Below, piece after piece: positions 51,157 to 60,780 of a stretch of 64,000 bases of DNA (positions are counted from its first letter, which is position 1; the number at the start of each line of letters is the position of its first letter). A model generated the notes under the pieces. The model saw nothing but the letters and a program-made list of their open reading frames with translations. It had not been told where the DNA came from and did no database searches. A program made the position numbers and the translations under genes. The stretch spans positions 186,001-250,000 of the forward strand of contig JAIOKI010000008.1 of NCBI GenBank assembly GCA_028335825.1, written 5' to 3'. The DNA comes from Nosema muscidifuracis. Lineage: Eukaryota; Microsporidia; Nosematidae.

Positions 51157-54018
51157 ATGGATAAAAAAGAAGAATTAAGAAAAAATGTAATAAATGTACA
51201 TCAAAGACTTGGAACAGATAAACATATAACAAGTGATCAGATGGATACAGAAAGATTAAATACGATCACTTATGATTATTTGTGTAGATTAGAAGAAGCT
51301 AAATCTTGGATAGGTGAAATTACTAAAGTTCCTGAATCTTATGAAGAATTTGAAGAAGAAATGAGAAAAGGATTTTTTTTAGCAGAAGTAGCTAAATTTT
51401 ATTCTCCAGAAAGTGTTGGTTCTATATTTATTGATTCAACTTTACAATACAGACATACTGATAATATAAATTACTTTTTAAGAAGTTTGATTGATTTAGG
51501 ATTACCTAAATATTTCTATTTTGAAGTAATCGATTTATATGAGAAAAAGAATTTTCCCAAAGTTGTTTATTGTGTACATGCTTTAGCACATTTTTTAAGA
51601 TCTAAAGGTAAAACAGGTGGTATAGTAAGTGCTAAAGGTAAAGTATTTGATATTAGTGATATTGAAAGAATGGATAGTGAACTTGCTAGTATAAAAATGC
51701 CAAGATTTGATAATATTCAAAAAGATATAGATTCTCATAAAGAGTCTGAAGAAGAAGATATTGAAGATGTTAAAAATAAAATTCGTGCTGAATTATTAGA
51801 AGAAGAAGAAAATTTAATTATTGAAGCAAATGATCGTTCTTTAGAATTATCAACTGAAGATAAAATTACATTGAAGTTTAGAAGTTTCTTGTATGCAAAA
51901 GCTTTTGATGATATTTATTATAAAAAGAATGTATCATTATTTTCTATTAGAAAATTCTTATTTGTATTTTTCAAGACTTCTATTGAAATGTTTAAAGAAA
52001 ATGCAATTGATGACTTACATAAAAAGATTAATAATAAACTAAAGGATATTTATAATAAGGAAATATATCTTGAAGATATTGAAAATAGAATTGGACTTAT
52101 GATTCAGAATAAGTTAGATTTATATAAAATTGAATATAAAAAACCATTTGATGATGAATTTAATCTTAAGCCAATGCAAGATATTCTTCAATTATTACAA
52201 ACTAATCCTTTTTATTTAGCTAATTTATTTGAAAAAGTAGAAGATCAAGAAAATTTTATTAGTACAGTTGTATTACCTTTATTTAATAATGTTTCAGGTA
52301 AAAAAGAAGAATATTTATTTATTAATTTAGTATTAGAAATATTTAATAGATGTAAAGATACTTTAAATATTTTAATGGAAAATGATCTTAGTTATAAATT
52401 AATGGTTAATTATTTTAGAATATCAAAAGAAGGAGAAATATTTAGAAATGGATTATATGGAATAGTTAAAAATTTAGATAATATTGAAATTGAATGTAAT
52501 CCAACTGAAATTTACAGAAATTTATATGACAGTGTAAAAAGTTTAGATGAATCTTTGGAAAATAAGAGAGTTTATGAAATTTATGAAACAAGACTTAGTG
52601 TGATTAGAGGAGTTTTAAAATCAATTTTTGATTTCATTCAAAATAACGTTACTAATATTCCATTCATTTTAAGATATTTCTTAAAGGAACATGGAACAAG
52701 AAATTTTATCAAAGATTTTATTTTTCCATTTTTCTTAGCTGGAGATGTTTTTGATTCTCAATTTAAAATATCAAGTACGTTAAGAAATAAGGCATATAAA
52801 ATAACTAATTTAATTAGTTGGTTTGTTGATAATATTAATGAAAATGGAGAGACTGATCTTATACCTGAAGATATGACTATTTATACACCAATATTTGATT
52901 TCCTTAGAGATACTTCATTAAGATATCAAACTATTTTAGATTCTATTATTAATGTTTCATCTTTAGATCATTATTTCCAATTAGAATCTATAAATGAATT
53001 AGTACGTGTACAAAAATCTATGATTTATTTACCAGTTAGAGTAGTTAATGGACTTATAATACTTTTAAAAAATAATGAAAAATTATTTGATCAATATATT
53101 GTAGAATATATTGATGAATTAGAATTACTTCCTGATGAAAATAATATTATTTTAACATTTAGTTTATTAAATTCTGATTGGATAAATCATTCTAATGAAG
53201 AAGAAGTTGCTCTTGAAAATTTTATTAAGAATACTAAGAAAAAATTAATTTATTTAATTAAGATTTGTAAAGGTAGAAATATTATGGAATTATTACTTGG
53301 AGAATGTACTGAAGAAGAAAAAGAAATATTTAATAAAGAAAGATATCAAGAATATGTTAGTAAACAAGAAGAATCTAATATTGAAGAAGAAACACTTGAA
53401 GAACTTAAAGAAGGATTAATTGATGATTTTAGATTTTTAGAAGAGAAAGGTATTGTTTCTAAAGATAATTTATATGATGAGATATTAAGTTTACTTGCTA
53501 ATGATATAATTGTTCTTAAATTTATGTCATTAGAAAGAAGTAAAGAATTAAAAGTTAATGAATTGACATATTCTAATCTTTTAGCTAAAGAAGATTATCT
53601 TGATGCAAAAGTTAGTGAATATGATGAATATATTGAATCTTATTGTAGTAGAATGGCTATTAAGAAAGTTTCATATGATCCTAATAGTCCAATTGTTAAA
53701 TTGAATAAGGAAAGTAAATATGGATCTTATTATTTTACATCAACTGAATTATTTAAGATGAATATTTTAAATCAAGTTTATGAAGTACCTGATGCTAGAG
53801 ATATTTTTTTTATTTTAGTATCTAATAAGCCTTTAGTATTTGGATTAGAAGTTTATATTAATAATTTATTAATTTCTAATCCTTATGACTTCAGATTTGA
53901 AGATATATTAGCTATGAAAAGAAATAAGAATGAAACATTTGATGTACTAAATATATGCAGTTTTAATACAGAGAATTTTATAAAAATGCTTAATGAGAGG
54001 TATATAGTGTCTAAGTAA
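51157..54018 (+). CDS. IQGAP-like protein (CH + RasGAP-type domain)
   Basis: A 953-aa protein. Residues about 36-150 are a calponin-homology domain of the IQGAP kind: YDYLCRLEEAKSWIGE, RKGFFLAEVAKFYSPE, YRHTDNINYFLRSLIDLGLP and YCVHALAHFLRSKGK all have direct counterparts. A helical middle follows (about 200-330), then the RasGAP-type domain (about 330-690: LLQTNPFYLANLFEKVE, EEYLFINLVLEIFNRCKDTL, RNGLYGIVKNLDN). The C-terminal part resembles the IQGAP C-terminal domain. IQGAPs tie actin, Cdc42/Rac and formins at the cell cortex and division ring. It is much shorter than yeast Iqg1 (1495 aa); I see no IQ motifs. The CCC fixes the start. Confidence 0.88.
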   Translation: MDKKEELRKNVINVHQRLGTDKHITSDQMDTERLNTITYDYLCRLEEAKSWIGEITKVPESYEEFEEEMRKGFFLAEVAKFYSPESVGSIFIDSTLQYRHTDNINYFLRSLIDLGLPKYFYFEVIDLYEKKNFPKVVYCVHALAHFLRSKGKTGGIVSAKGKVFDISDIERMDSELASIKMPRFDNIQKDIDSHKESEEEDIEDVKNKIRAELLEEEENLIIEANDRSLELSTEDKITLKFRSFLYAKAFDDIYYKKNVSLFSIRKFLFVFFKTSIEMFKENAIDDLHKKINNKLKDIYNKEIYLEDIENRIGLMIQNKLDLYKIEYKKPFDDEFNLKPMQDILQLLQTNPFYLANLFEKVEDQENFISTVVLPLFNNVSGKKEEYLFINLVLEIFNRCKDTLNILMENDLSYKLMVNYFRISKEGEIFRNGLYGIVKNLDNIEIECNPTEIYRNLYDSVKSLDESLENKRVYEIYETRLSVIRGVLKSIFDFIQNNVTNIPFILRYFLKEHGTRNFIKDFIFPFFLAGDVFDSQFKISSTLRNKAYKITNLISWFVDNINENGETDLIPEDMTIYTPIFDFLRDTSLRYQTILDSIINVSSLDHYFQLESINELVRVQKSMIYLPVRVVNGLIILLKNNEKLFDQYIVEYIDELELLPDENNIILTFSLLNSDWINHSNEEEVALENFIKNTKKKLIYLIKICKGRNIMELLLGECTEEEKEIFNKERYQEYVSKQEESNIEEETLEELKEGLIDDFRFLEEKGIVSKDNLYDEILSLLANDIIVLKFMSLERSKELKVNELTYSNLLAKEDYLDAKVSEYDEYIESYCSRMAIKKVSYDPNSPIVKLNKESKYGSYYFTSTELFKMNILNQVYEVPDARDIFFILVSNKPLVFGLEVYINNLLISNPYDFRFEDILAMKRNKNETFDVLNICSFNTENFIKMLNERYIVSK

Positions 54019-54149
54019 TAAACTGTTAACTTATTTTTTATTAATTTAATTTTTTATATAAATTAGTTTTATGAAATTTATAAATGGAAAATTCATATAT
54101 AAGTAGGAAATTCATATATAAGTGAAGTACTTCAATAATGTTGATTGAA

Positions 54150-54400
54150 GATAAATGGAGGATATAAATTTTTATTATAAATGGAGGAGAAAAAATTTTA
54201 ATGAGTGTGAAATTTAACATAAACTTAAATTAAGATAAATGGAAGATAAATAATATTAGCATAAATGGAAGATATGAATAATTTTAGCATAAACATACAT
54301 AAAATTTAACGTAAACTCAAATAAAATTTAACATAAATTAAGATACATAAACTTAAATAAAATTCAACATTAACATTAACATAAAAATAAATTTCATTTA
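54150..54400. repeat. degenerate AT repeat (CATAAACTTAAATAAAATTYAAC)
   Basis: AAATGGARGATAAAT recurs three to four times, then ATAAACTYAAATAAAATTYA recurs three times, in the convergent spacer. Confidence 0.65.
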
Positions 54401-54432
54401 TATTTAAGAATACAGAGAGAAACATTCAAAAA

Positions 54433-55233
54433 TTAACCAGTTTTACTTTTTAAATGTTCTATAGTTTGATCTACGTCTCCGTTACAAGCAACTAAAGCTG
54501 ATAAATTGTTTTTTGAGTTATCAAATCCCATAGCTCTAAGTAAAGCTAATTCTTCCCTATATTTTAATAATAAGCTTACACTACTTCCTCTTGATCCTGG
54601 TATTGGTTCTGAAATAGTTTCACTAATCTTTTCTCCTTTTTTATACTTATTATTTCCTAAATTTCCTGTAAATGCATTTACAAGAGGATCTTGTACATCT
54701 TTCATCATACTATTTATCATATTGAAACCTCCTGGCATATTCTCTAATTTAGAAACAGTTAAATCAAAGTTTTTCATTTGTTCTTTCAAATAATTTGGAT
54801 CTCCTGTTAAATTAACCATTTCTTCTTGAAAACTAGCACTATTTAACATTGCTTTAAGTTGAGGATTATCTTCCATTTCTTCTTTCATCTGTGGCATCAT
54901 TTCCATCATATTTTTCATATGTTCAGGATTTTTTAATATATTTTCTAACATTGGATTTTTATTATAAGAAGTTCTTTTTTCTTGTATGTTGGGTTTTATT
55001 GTAACAAAATTTTTCTTCTTTAAAAATATTATAGAATTCTCATCTATGTTAAGTTCATCTAAATTTTTATGGTTTTCTATAAGCTGTCTGTCCTTATGTA
55101 ATAATACTTGGAGTGTTGGATCTATATTTAGTATACTAAATATTTTATCTTTAAGGTGTTCCAATGTATCAGATTTATTAATTTCTAAAGTATAATTATT
55201 TGATAAATGTCGTATGGTGATCTTTATCTTCAT
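54433..55233 (-). CDS. DSK2: ubiquilin/Dsk2-like UBL-UBA shuttle protein
   Basis: A 266-aa protein with three modules: an N-terminal ubiquitin-like domain (residues 1-74), STI1-type helices rich in Met (about 95-190, including MMEMMPQMKEEMEDNPQL), and a C-terminal UBA domain (about 222-266, LALLRAMGFDNSKNNLSAL then GDVDQTIEHL). The UBL docks on the proteasome and the UBA binds polyubiquitin, so the protein delivers substrates for degradation. It is shorter than yeast Dsk2 (373 aa) and has one STI1 block. There is no CCC before the ATG on the coding strand. Long forward frames at 54506 and 54986 are shadows. Confidence 0.9.
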   Translation of the reverse strand: MKIKITIRHLSNNYTLEINKSDTLEHLKDKIFSILNIDPTLQVLLHKDRQLIENHKNLDELNIDENSIIFLKKKNFVTIKPNIQEKRTSYNKNPMLENILKNPEHMKNMMEMMPQMKEEMEDNPQLKAMLNSASFQEEMVNLTGDPNYLKEQMKNFDLTVSKLENMPGGFNMINSMMKDVQDPLVNAFTGNLGNNKYKKGEKISETISEPIPGSRGSSVSLLLKYREELALLRAMGFDNSKNNLSALVACNGDVDQTIEHLKSKTG

Positions 55234-55460
55234 TGTTTATAAAACCCTAAGGATAAATTTTTTTTTACATAAAAATCCTTTTATTGGTTAAAATAAAGGA
55301 GAAAATATAATCGTATTAGGTAAACATTTTAATGTAATAAAAAGAAGATATTTATTTATAAATAACAATTATATAGATTAATATTTATATAATAATAATT
55401 TACTAGTAAATTTAATAAATTATAAATTGAATATTTTATTGGTTATTGAAATGAATTTAT

Positions 55461-55585
55461 TTTAAAAATTATGATATGTTATTTAGAAATTATGATATAT
55501 TATTTTAAAATTATGATATCTTATTTAAAAATTATGATATGTTATTTAGAAATTATGATATGTTATTTATAAATTATGATATGTT
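55461..55585. repeat. 22-bp minisatellite, about six units
   Basis: AAATTATGATATGTTATTTA plus two bases repeats about six times with few changes. Confidence 0.9.
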
Positions 55586-55829
55586 TTTAAAAAGGATAAA
55601 AATAAATTTAAGATTTTATTATAAAATAAAGTCTTATTATTTAATATTTCTATCAACTAGTAATTAATATTTATATAATAAGTTATAAAATGAGAATATC
55701 TATCTTGTTAAATATATAAATTAAATTAAGAATAATTATTATAATATTTTATTTGAATTTAAATTATTAATTAAATTAGATGTCAAAAATCAACTGATTA
55801 AATAAATATTATTTGTGGAATGAAATATA

Positions 55830-56105
55830 AGTAGATTATAGACTATAATTTTAAGAGTAATATATTTAAGTAATATTTTACAGGTAGATTACAAACTATA
55901 AGTATACTCAAGAAAGAACAATGTTTTTAAGAAATAATAATACATAAGTAAATTAAAGACTATATTTAAGTAATACTTTACAAGTAAATTATAGAATATA
56001 AGTATAATAAAAAACTATAAGTAAATTAAAGACTATACTTAAGAAATACTTTACAAGTAAATTAAAGACTATAAGTATGTAATACTTTACAAGTAGATTA
56101 TAAGT
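55830..56105. repeat. degenerate repeat (AAGTAAATTAAAGACTATA)
   Basis: TAAGTAATACTTTACAAGTA and AAGTAAATTAAAGACTATA units alternate about six times. Confidence 0.78.
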
Positions 56106-56373
56106 TATTCCCTATACTTATATTTTTTAGAATTAACATTCTCTCATATTAAATATTAATTATTGAATAACTCTTTAATGATAAATTAAATCTTAAATAT
56201 TATTAAGACTTTTTAAAAGTAAATATTCTTAATATTTTTTTTTAAAAAATTTGACAATAAATTAATTTTTAAATTATAAGTACAAGACTTCAATATGAAA
56301 ACTTAATAAACTAATATTCGTTAATAATTTACAAATTAAAAAAAATATTTCATTTATTTTTTATTGAATTTTA

Positions 56374-56377
56374 CCCC
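56374..56377 (+). promoter_or_regulatory. CCCC start-proximal signal
   Basis: TTTTACCCCTTCTAATG: the run ends five bases before the ATG at 56383. Confidence 0.65.
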
Positions 56378-56382
56378 TTCTA

Positions 56383-57141
56383 ATGATAAAACACTTCAAG
56401 TTAGAGACTTTTGCTTTGGATGCTGAAAATGTTATATACGTTGGAAAGATCCATAACGAACCAGCTATAGTGATTGTACCAAAGAAATCGATCTTAACTG
56501 AAGATTTCTTAAAAATCATCCAAAATGACGTAGAACTTGAATTTAAGAATGACATATATTCTTTGTACGCTACAAGAGCAGATCTTGGTCTTAACTTTAG
56601 ACTTATTTGTCCAGCTACTCCAAAATATATGAAAAAATATATGTCAAAGAAAGAATTCACTAGTGAAAGTTATGAAGAATATCTTGAAACAAGAGGTACT
56701 GAACCAGTAATATGGATCCAGAATCTTCTTAATGGAATTTCAGCTGAGAATACAATTTATGATACTACCGATAATTTTGTTCTTATTCCTAACTATAAAT
56801 GGAATAAAAATTCAACTGACGATCTTCATCTTCTTCTAATCTTTAAAGATGCTAATCTAAGAACTCTCAGGGATGTTGAATCTGTAGAATTATTAGAAGA
56901 AGCTAAGAATTATATTATTAGTAAATTACCTGATTTTAATTTAGAATACAAGGATGTAGTTTTATTCTTCCATTATAAACCTACTTATGATCAGTTACAT
57001 CTTCATATTACTAATGTTAATTTAGAAGGAAGTTCTTCTTTATCAGTTTTAAGGGCTAGATTGTTAGAAGATGTAATTCGTAACTTGAAATTAGATATTA
57101 ATTATTATAAGCAAGATATGTGGTACGCTAAAAAAGTATAA
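56383..57141 (+). CDS. DCS1: DcpS-like scavenger mRNA decapping enzyme
   Basis: A 252-aa protein with the two-part DcpS layout. Residues about 1-105 are the N-terminal swapped domain. Then FVLIPNYKWN, followed by DDLHLLLIFKDANLRTLRDV (family FVLLPDLKW, LRDL), and the HIT-type motif KPTYDQLHLHITNVN (about 199-213). DcpS hydrolyses the cap dinucleotide left after mRNA 3'-5' decay. In this family the triad is H-x-H-x-H with the middle His as nucleophile; here it is Gln204-Leu-His206-Leu-His208, so the first His is Gln while the catalytic His206 remains. Shorter than human DcpS (337 aa). The reverse frame at 56361-56660 is a shadow. Confidence 0.82.
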   Translation: MIKHFKLETFALDAENVIYVGKIHNEPAIVIVPKKSILTEDFLKIIQNDVELEFKNDIYSLYATRADLGLNFRLICPATPKYMKKYMSKKEFTSESYEEYLETRGTEPVIWIQNLLNGISAENTIYDTTDNFVLIPNYKWNKNSTDDLHLLLIFKDANLRTLRDVESVELLEEAKNYIISKLPDFNLEYKDVVLFFHYKPTYDQLHLHITNVNLEGSSSLSVLRARLLEDVIRNLKLDINYYKQDMWYAKKV

Positions 57142-57184
57142 AATAAAAATTTAATTTATTTGAATAGATTATTGAATTGGAATG

Positions 57185-57288
57185 TATTGATTTATATTAA
57201 TCATTATATACATTTATGGTGTGAATTAATTTATATTAATCATTATATACATTTATAGTATGAATTAATTTATATTAATCATTATTTA
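57185..57288. repeat. 39-bp minisatellite, 2.7 copies
   Basis: GAATTAATTTATATTAATCA then TTATATACATTTATRGTRT repeats with a 39-bp period. Confidence 0.87.
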
Positions 57289-57387
57289 AATTAATATTTC
57301 TCAATTTATTAACTTATTAAATTGAGTTAAATTAATTAATACTATTTAATTTATAAACTTGATATATAAAATAATATTAAAAATTTA

Positions 57388-59289
57388 TTATAACGAACAT
57401 ATTAAATCATAAGCTTGCTTCAATGCCTTAATTGTTACTTCAAGTTTACTTCTTTTATCAGCTATCTCTGATGATTCTGCCATCACATCATCCAAATTAC
57501 TTTTATCATAAATATCAAGGAAAAGTCTTTCTTGAATTTTATTCTCAGATTTGTTAACTAATTCATGCATTATAGCTTTTGGAACTTGATCAATTACAAT
57601 TTTTTTTATAATATCAAAATAAGATACAACCATAGACTTAATAATACCAATTTCTACTCCTTCTTGATATGAAGTCTTACCTTGTAATTTTAATATAGAT
57701 GGTATAGAATCAAGTGTGATCTTTTTATCCATATCTTTATAAAAATCAATCTTTTCATTCTTCATTCCATCAAAATTAAGTCCTTCATAATCTTTTGTCA
57801 TTATATCGGACCATCTTATAAAATCAGGATGTCTCGTACTTATATAAGAAATATTCCAATCAATAAACGAATCTACTAATTTTTGTGTAGATTCAGCATT
57901 CTCTTTAAATAATTTAATTAAAGATGAAGATATCATATCATTTAGAGTAGGAAATCTTGTTACAGTATTTGTATTGACTATAGTATTAGTAATTCTAACT
58001 AATTCATTAAAAATAATTGTTACTAATTTTATAGAATGTGGTTTAAGTAATTTGATAGAAGATTTTGCAAGTTGTTCGAAAGCAGTATGCGAGAATAAAA
58101 TTACTGACGATGAACCACTTGAATTGTACAAAAGTGCACGAATTTCTTCATCTTTAATATTTTCTAATGGATCTATTAGATTTATAAAACTAGCAAAATG
58201 ACTATTAAATGTGTAATTTATTCTTGCACCACCGACTAATTCGTTATTTTTCGTATCAAAATTTCCTTTTAAACTGTTATTAAATTTTTTTGATATGTCA
58301 TTTATTATTTTCATAAGTTGTTCTCTTGGTGATAAATTAATACACCCAAGATCATCTAAATTTTTCTGTAATTCTAATACGGTATTATTTATTTTTTCTT
58401 GTAACTCTGGTAAACAATATTTTATATGCTCATGTAAAATTGTATGAAGTTTTGATACTAAAAATCTTGTACCACAATAATTCTTGTTTTTTTTGTATGC
58501 AGGATGTCCTTCAAAAAAAGATTCTTCATCTTTTAAAGCTGATATAATATCTTTCTTACGTTCTATATCGTACTGTCCTCTGTTAACTACTGGTACAAAT
58601 CCTAGACTTAGTTTTACAAGTCTACCTGCTAATATATCAATAACATCTGTACCTTGATCCATTAAATCAATCTTTGTTAATACACCTATTGTTCTTTCAT
58701 AATTAGGATCAACTTCTCTTGCTAATTGTAAAGCATCTGAACTTGATATATCAGCATTAGCAGCTGATACTGCTAGTATAAGAGCATTCTTATTTGATAC
58801 ATATTTCTTACACATATCATAAATCTTTGAGCATATATCTTTAGGTTGATTATTCGTTGGTACTCTTACTAATCCAGGAAGATCTATCAAAGTAAGTGTA
58901 AGTACTTTACTTGAATAAAATTTTAGAGTGATAGGTATATTAGAAACATCATTTTTAGATTTGAGAACTCTATTGGTCTCGTTTAATATTTCGTTCTTAA
59001 CTTCATCAAAATTAAAAAATTGTTTTTTTGGCATGTGGTTGAATACAGCATAGTCTTCTGATCTTGTATAAATAAGTTGGAGTACCAAAGGTCGTTTTGT
59101 TACTATACCAGTCCCTCTAGGTAAAATATCTCGTCCTATTATGTTCTCAAGTACACTACTTTTACCAGAACTTTGACTACCAATAACTACTATTTGAGGG
59201 AGTTCGATGTTGTTTTGTATATTAGTTTCGTTACAAATATCTTGAAGTTCGTTTATTTTTTCTATAAGGAGGTCCATATAGCTTGCCAT
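57388..59289 (-). CDS. dynamin-related GTPase (Vps1/Dnm1 type)
   Basis: A 633-aa protein. GTPase motifs are complete: P-loop GSQSSGKSS (37-45), switch I GTGIVTKRP, DLPG (136-139) and TKID (205-208). Middle and GED-like helical parts run to the end. No PH domain and no proline-rich tail, as in Vps1 and Dnm1. These GTPases self-assemble into collars that cut membranes in vacuolar/endosomal traffic or divide mitochondria and peroxisomes. With only mitosomes in microsporidia, a Vps1-like trafficking role is the likelier one. No CCC lies before the ATG at 59289. The forward frame at 57974-58201 is a shadow. Confidence 0.93.
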   Translation of the reverse strand: MASYMDLLIEKINELQDICNETNIQNNIELPQIVVIGSQSSGKSSVLENIIGRDILPRGTGIVTKRPLVLQLIYTRSEDYAVFNHMPKKQFFNFDEVKNEILNETNRVLKSKNDVSNIPITLKFYSSKVLTLTLIDLPGLVRVPTNNQPKDICSKIYDMCKKYVSNKNALILAVSAANADISSSDALQLAREVDPNYERTIGVLTKIDLMDQGTDVIDILAGRLVKLSLGFVPVVNRGQYDIERKKDIISALKDEESFFEGHPAYKKNKNYCGTRFLVSKLHTILHEHIKYCLPELQEKINNTVLELQKNLDDLGCINLSPREQLMKIINDISKKFNNSLKGNFDTKNNELVGGARINYTFNSHFASFINLIDPLENIKDEEIRALLYNSSGSSSVILFSHTAFEQLAKSSIKLLKPHSIKLVTIIFNELVRITNTIVNTNTVTRFPTLNDMISSSLIKLFKENAESTQKLVDSFIDWNISYISTRHPDFIRWSDIMTKDYEGLNFDGMKNEKIDFYKDMDKKITLDSIPSILKLQGKTSYQEGVEIGIIKSMVVSYFDIIKKIVIDQVPKAIMHELVNKSENKIQERLFLDIYDKSNLDDVMAESSEIADKRSKLEVTIKALKQAYDLICSL

Positions 59290-59511
59290 GTTTTGTTTAG
59301 AAAAATCTATATTTAATAATATTTTGAAACTGTTTCATATAAAAATGATAGATATATTTAATGTTTTTATTTTTAATATAAAATTTAGTTGTTTATGTTT
59401 TAATAAAATATTATTATAAAAATTTATGATTTTATAAAGGAAGTCTATATAAAAAACATATTTTTTTAATTTTATAAATGATTGTTAAGATTGATTTTTT
59501 ATTTTATAAAT

Positions 59512-59640
59512 AAAGTCTTTATTTAGAATTTTTTTGATTTTATAAATGATTTTTATTAATAAAGTCTTTATTTGGAATTTTTTTGATTTTATAAATGATT
59601 TTTATTAATAAAGTCTTTATTTAGAATTTTTTTTTAATTT
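59512..59640. repeat. 49-bp minisatellite, 2.6 copies
   Basis: AAAGTCTTTATTTRGAATTT then TTTTGATTTTATAAATGATT begins at 59512, 59561 and 59610, a period of exactly 49 bp. Confidence 0.9.
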
Positions 59641-59733
59641 AATAAAATTATTATTAAGAAAAAATATTTTAATTTTTTTATAATAAAAGGAACTTTTTAA
59701 TTAATAAAATATTATTATAAATATATTTTTAAT

Positions 59734-60204
59734 TTAAACTAGTGATAATCCATTAGATAACCCACCAATCTTTTCTTGATACTTGAGATATCCGAAATCT
59801 GAAGGAATACTCACATCAAATATCAAGAAAGTTTTGAGAATAAATATATTGACAGTTAATAAACATTTCAGAACAATACCTATAACACAAATTATAGTAA
59901 AAACAATAACGAATGGAAAGAATATAGCAACTCTAGGATCTATCCACATAAAAGCTATAGTTAATATACCGTATACAATACTTAATAAAGATCCTATGAA
60001 GGAAAACCAAACAACTTTCTTATCAAAATACCAGAATACAGCAATATAAATTGGTATTTTGCTTGCAATAACAATTAATGCTACTATTAATACTATAAAA
60101 TTTGGTATCCATGTATATCCCATAAGGAAATATATGCTTGCTATATCTATAATAGTAGTGGAGATGAGTAATATTTTTGAAATAGAAAATGATGGAATAT
60201 ACAT
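59734..60204 (-). CDS. four-helix membrane protein, unknown (156 aa)
   Basis: Four predicted membrane helices (about residues 9-30, 32-58, 64-86 and 92-118) with short loops, then a soluble tail (about 128-156, IPSDFGYLKYQEKIGG). The second and third helices are linked by WYFDKK. There is no cleavable signal. The composition with P, W, G and D residues is not chance-like. Possible relatives are small Golgi or vesicle four-helix proteins, but no motif confirms this. It lies on the same strand as the dynamin gene, 444 bp upstream of it. The two forward frames across it are shadows. CCT precedes the ATG, a weak match to the usual signal. Confidence 0.65.
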   Translation of the reverse strand: MYIPSFSISKILLISTTIIDIASIYFLMGYTWIPNFIVLIVALIVIASKIPIYIAVFWYFDKKVVWFSFIGSLLSIVYGILTIAFMWIDPRVAIFFPFVIVFTIICVIGIVLKCLLTVNIFILKTFLIFDVSIPSDFGYLKYQEKIGGLSNGLSLV

Positions 60205-60780
60205 AGGAGAAGAAAAATGTTTTTTTTATAGCTATCTCCTTATCAAAAAATCAATGAATTTAATTAGGAGAAATTGTAAATAACTTCTATTATTTTTAAT
60301 TGTATAACTTCTCTTGATAACAAATTTTATGTTATTTAATTAAATATTAGGACTTTAATTAAATTGCGTGTATTTTTTTTTATTATATAATTTATTTTAA
60401 TAAAAAAAAATTCTTTTTTAATTAAATAACTTCTTTTAATAACAAATTTATGTTATATACTTAAATTAAATAAATATTTTATTGTATAATTTCTCTTAAT
60501 AACAAATTTATGTTATTTTATTGTATAATTTGTTTAAATAAAAAAATTATCTTATTTAATTAAATTACGTGTATTTTATTTTATTGTATAATTTCTTTTA
60601 ATAACAAATTTATGTTATTTAATTAAAAAAAAATATTTTTAAAATGATTGTTTTAAGATATACATTTGATAAAAAGGGTGCCATCAATCTCTTTGATTTT
60701 ACTTAAAAATGAACAAATAAAATTAAATAAAAAAGTCATTTGTTTGTCAAAATATAAATATCAGATTGCAAAAAAAAGCT
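60205..60780. other. divergent spacer with repeat
   Basis: No gene. It contains the repeat at 60299-60625 and the short leader of the enolase gene. Confidence 0.5.
60299..60625. repeat. degenerate repeat (CTTTTAATAACAAATTTATG)
   Basis: TTGTATAATTTCTCTTAATA then ACAAATTTATGTTATTTAAT recurs four times (near 60299, 60417, 60481 and 60576) with AT-rich filler. Confidence 0.82.

Larger units (their letters stand above)
55234..56373. other. divergent spacer of about 1.1 kb, two repeat arrays
   Basis: No supported gene. It holds a 22-bp array and a longer degenerate array, listed separately; the rest is plain AT-rich DNA. Confidence 0.55.
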
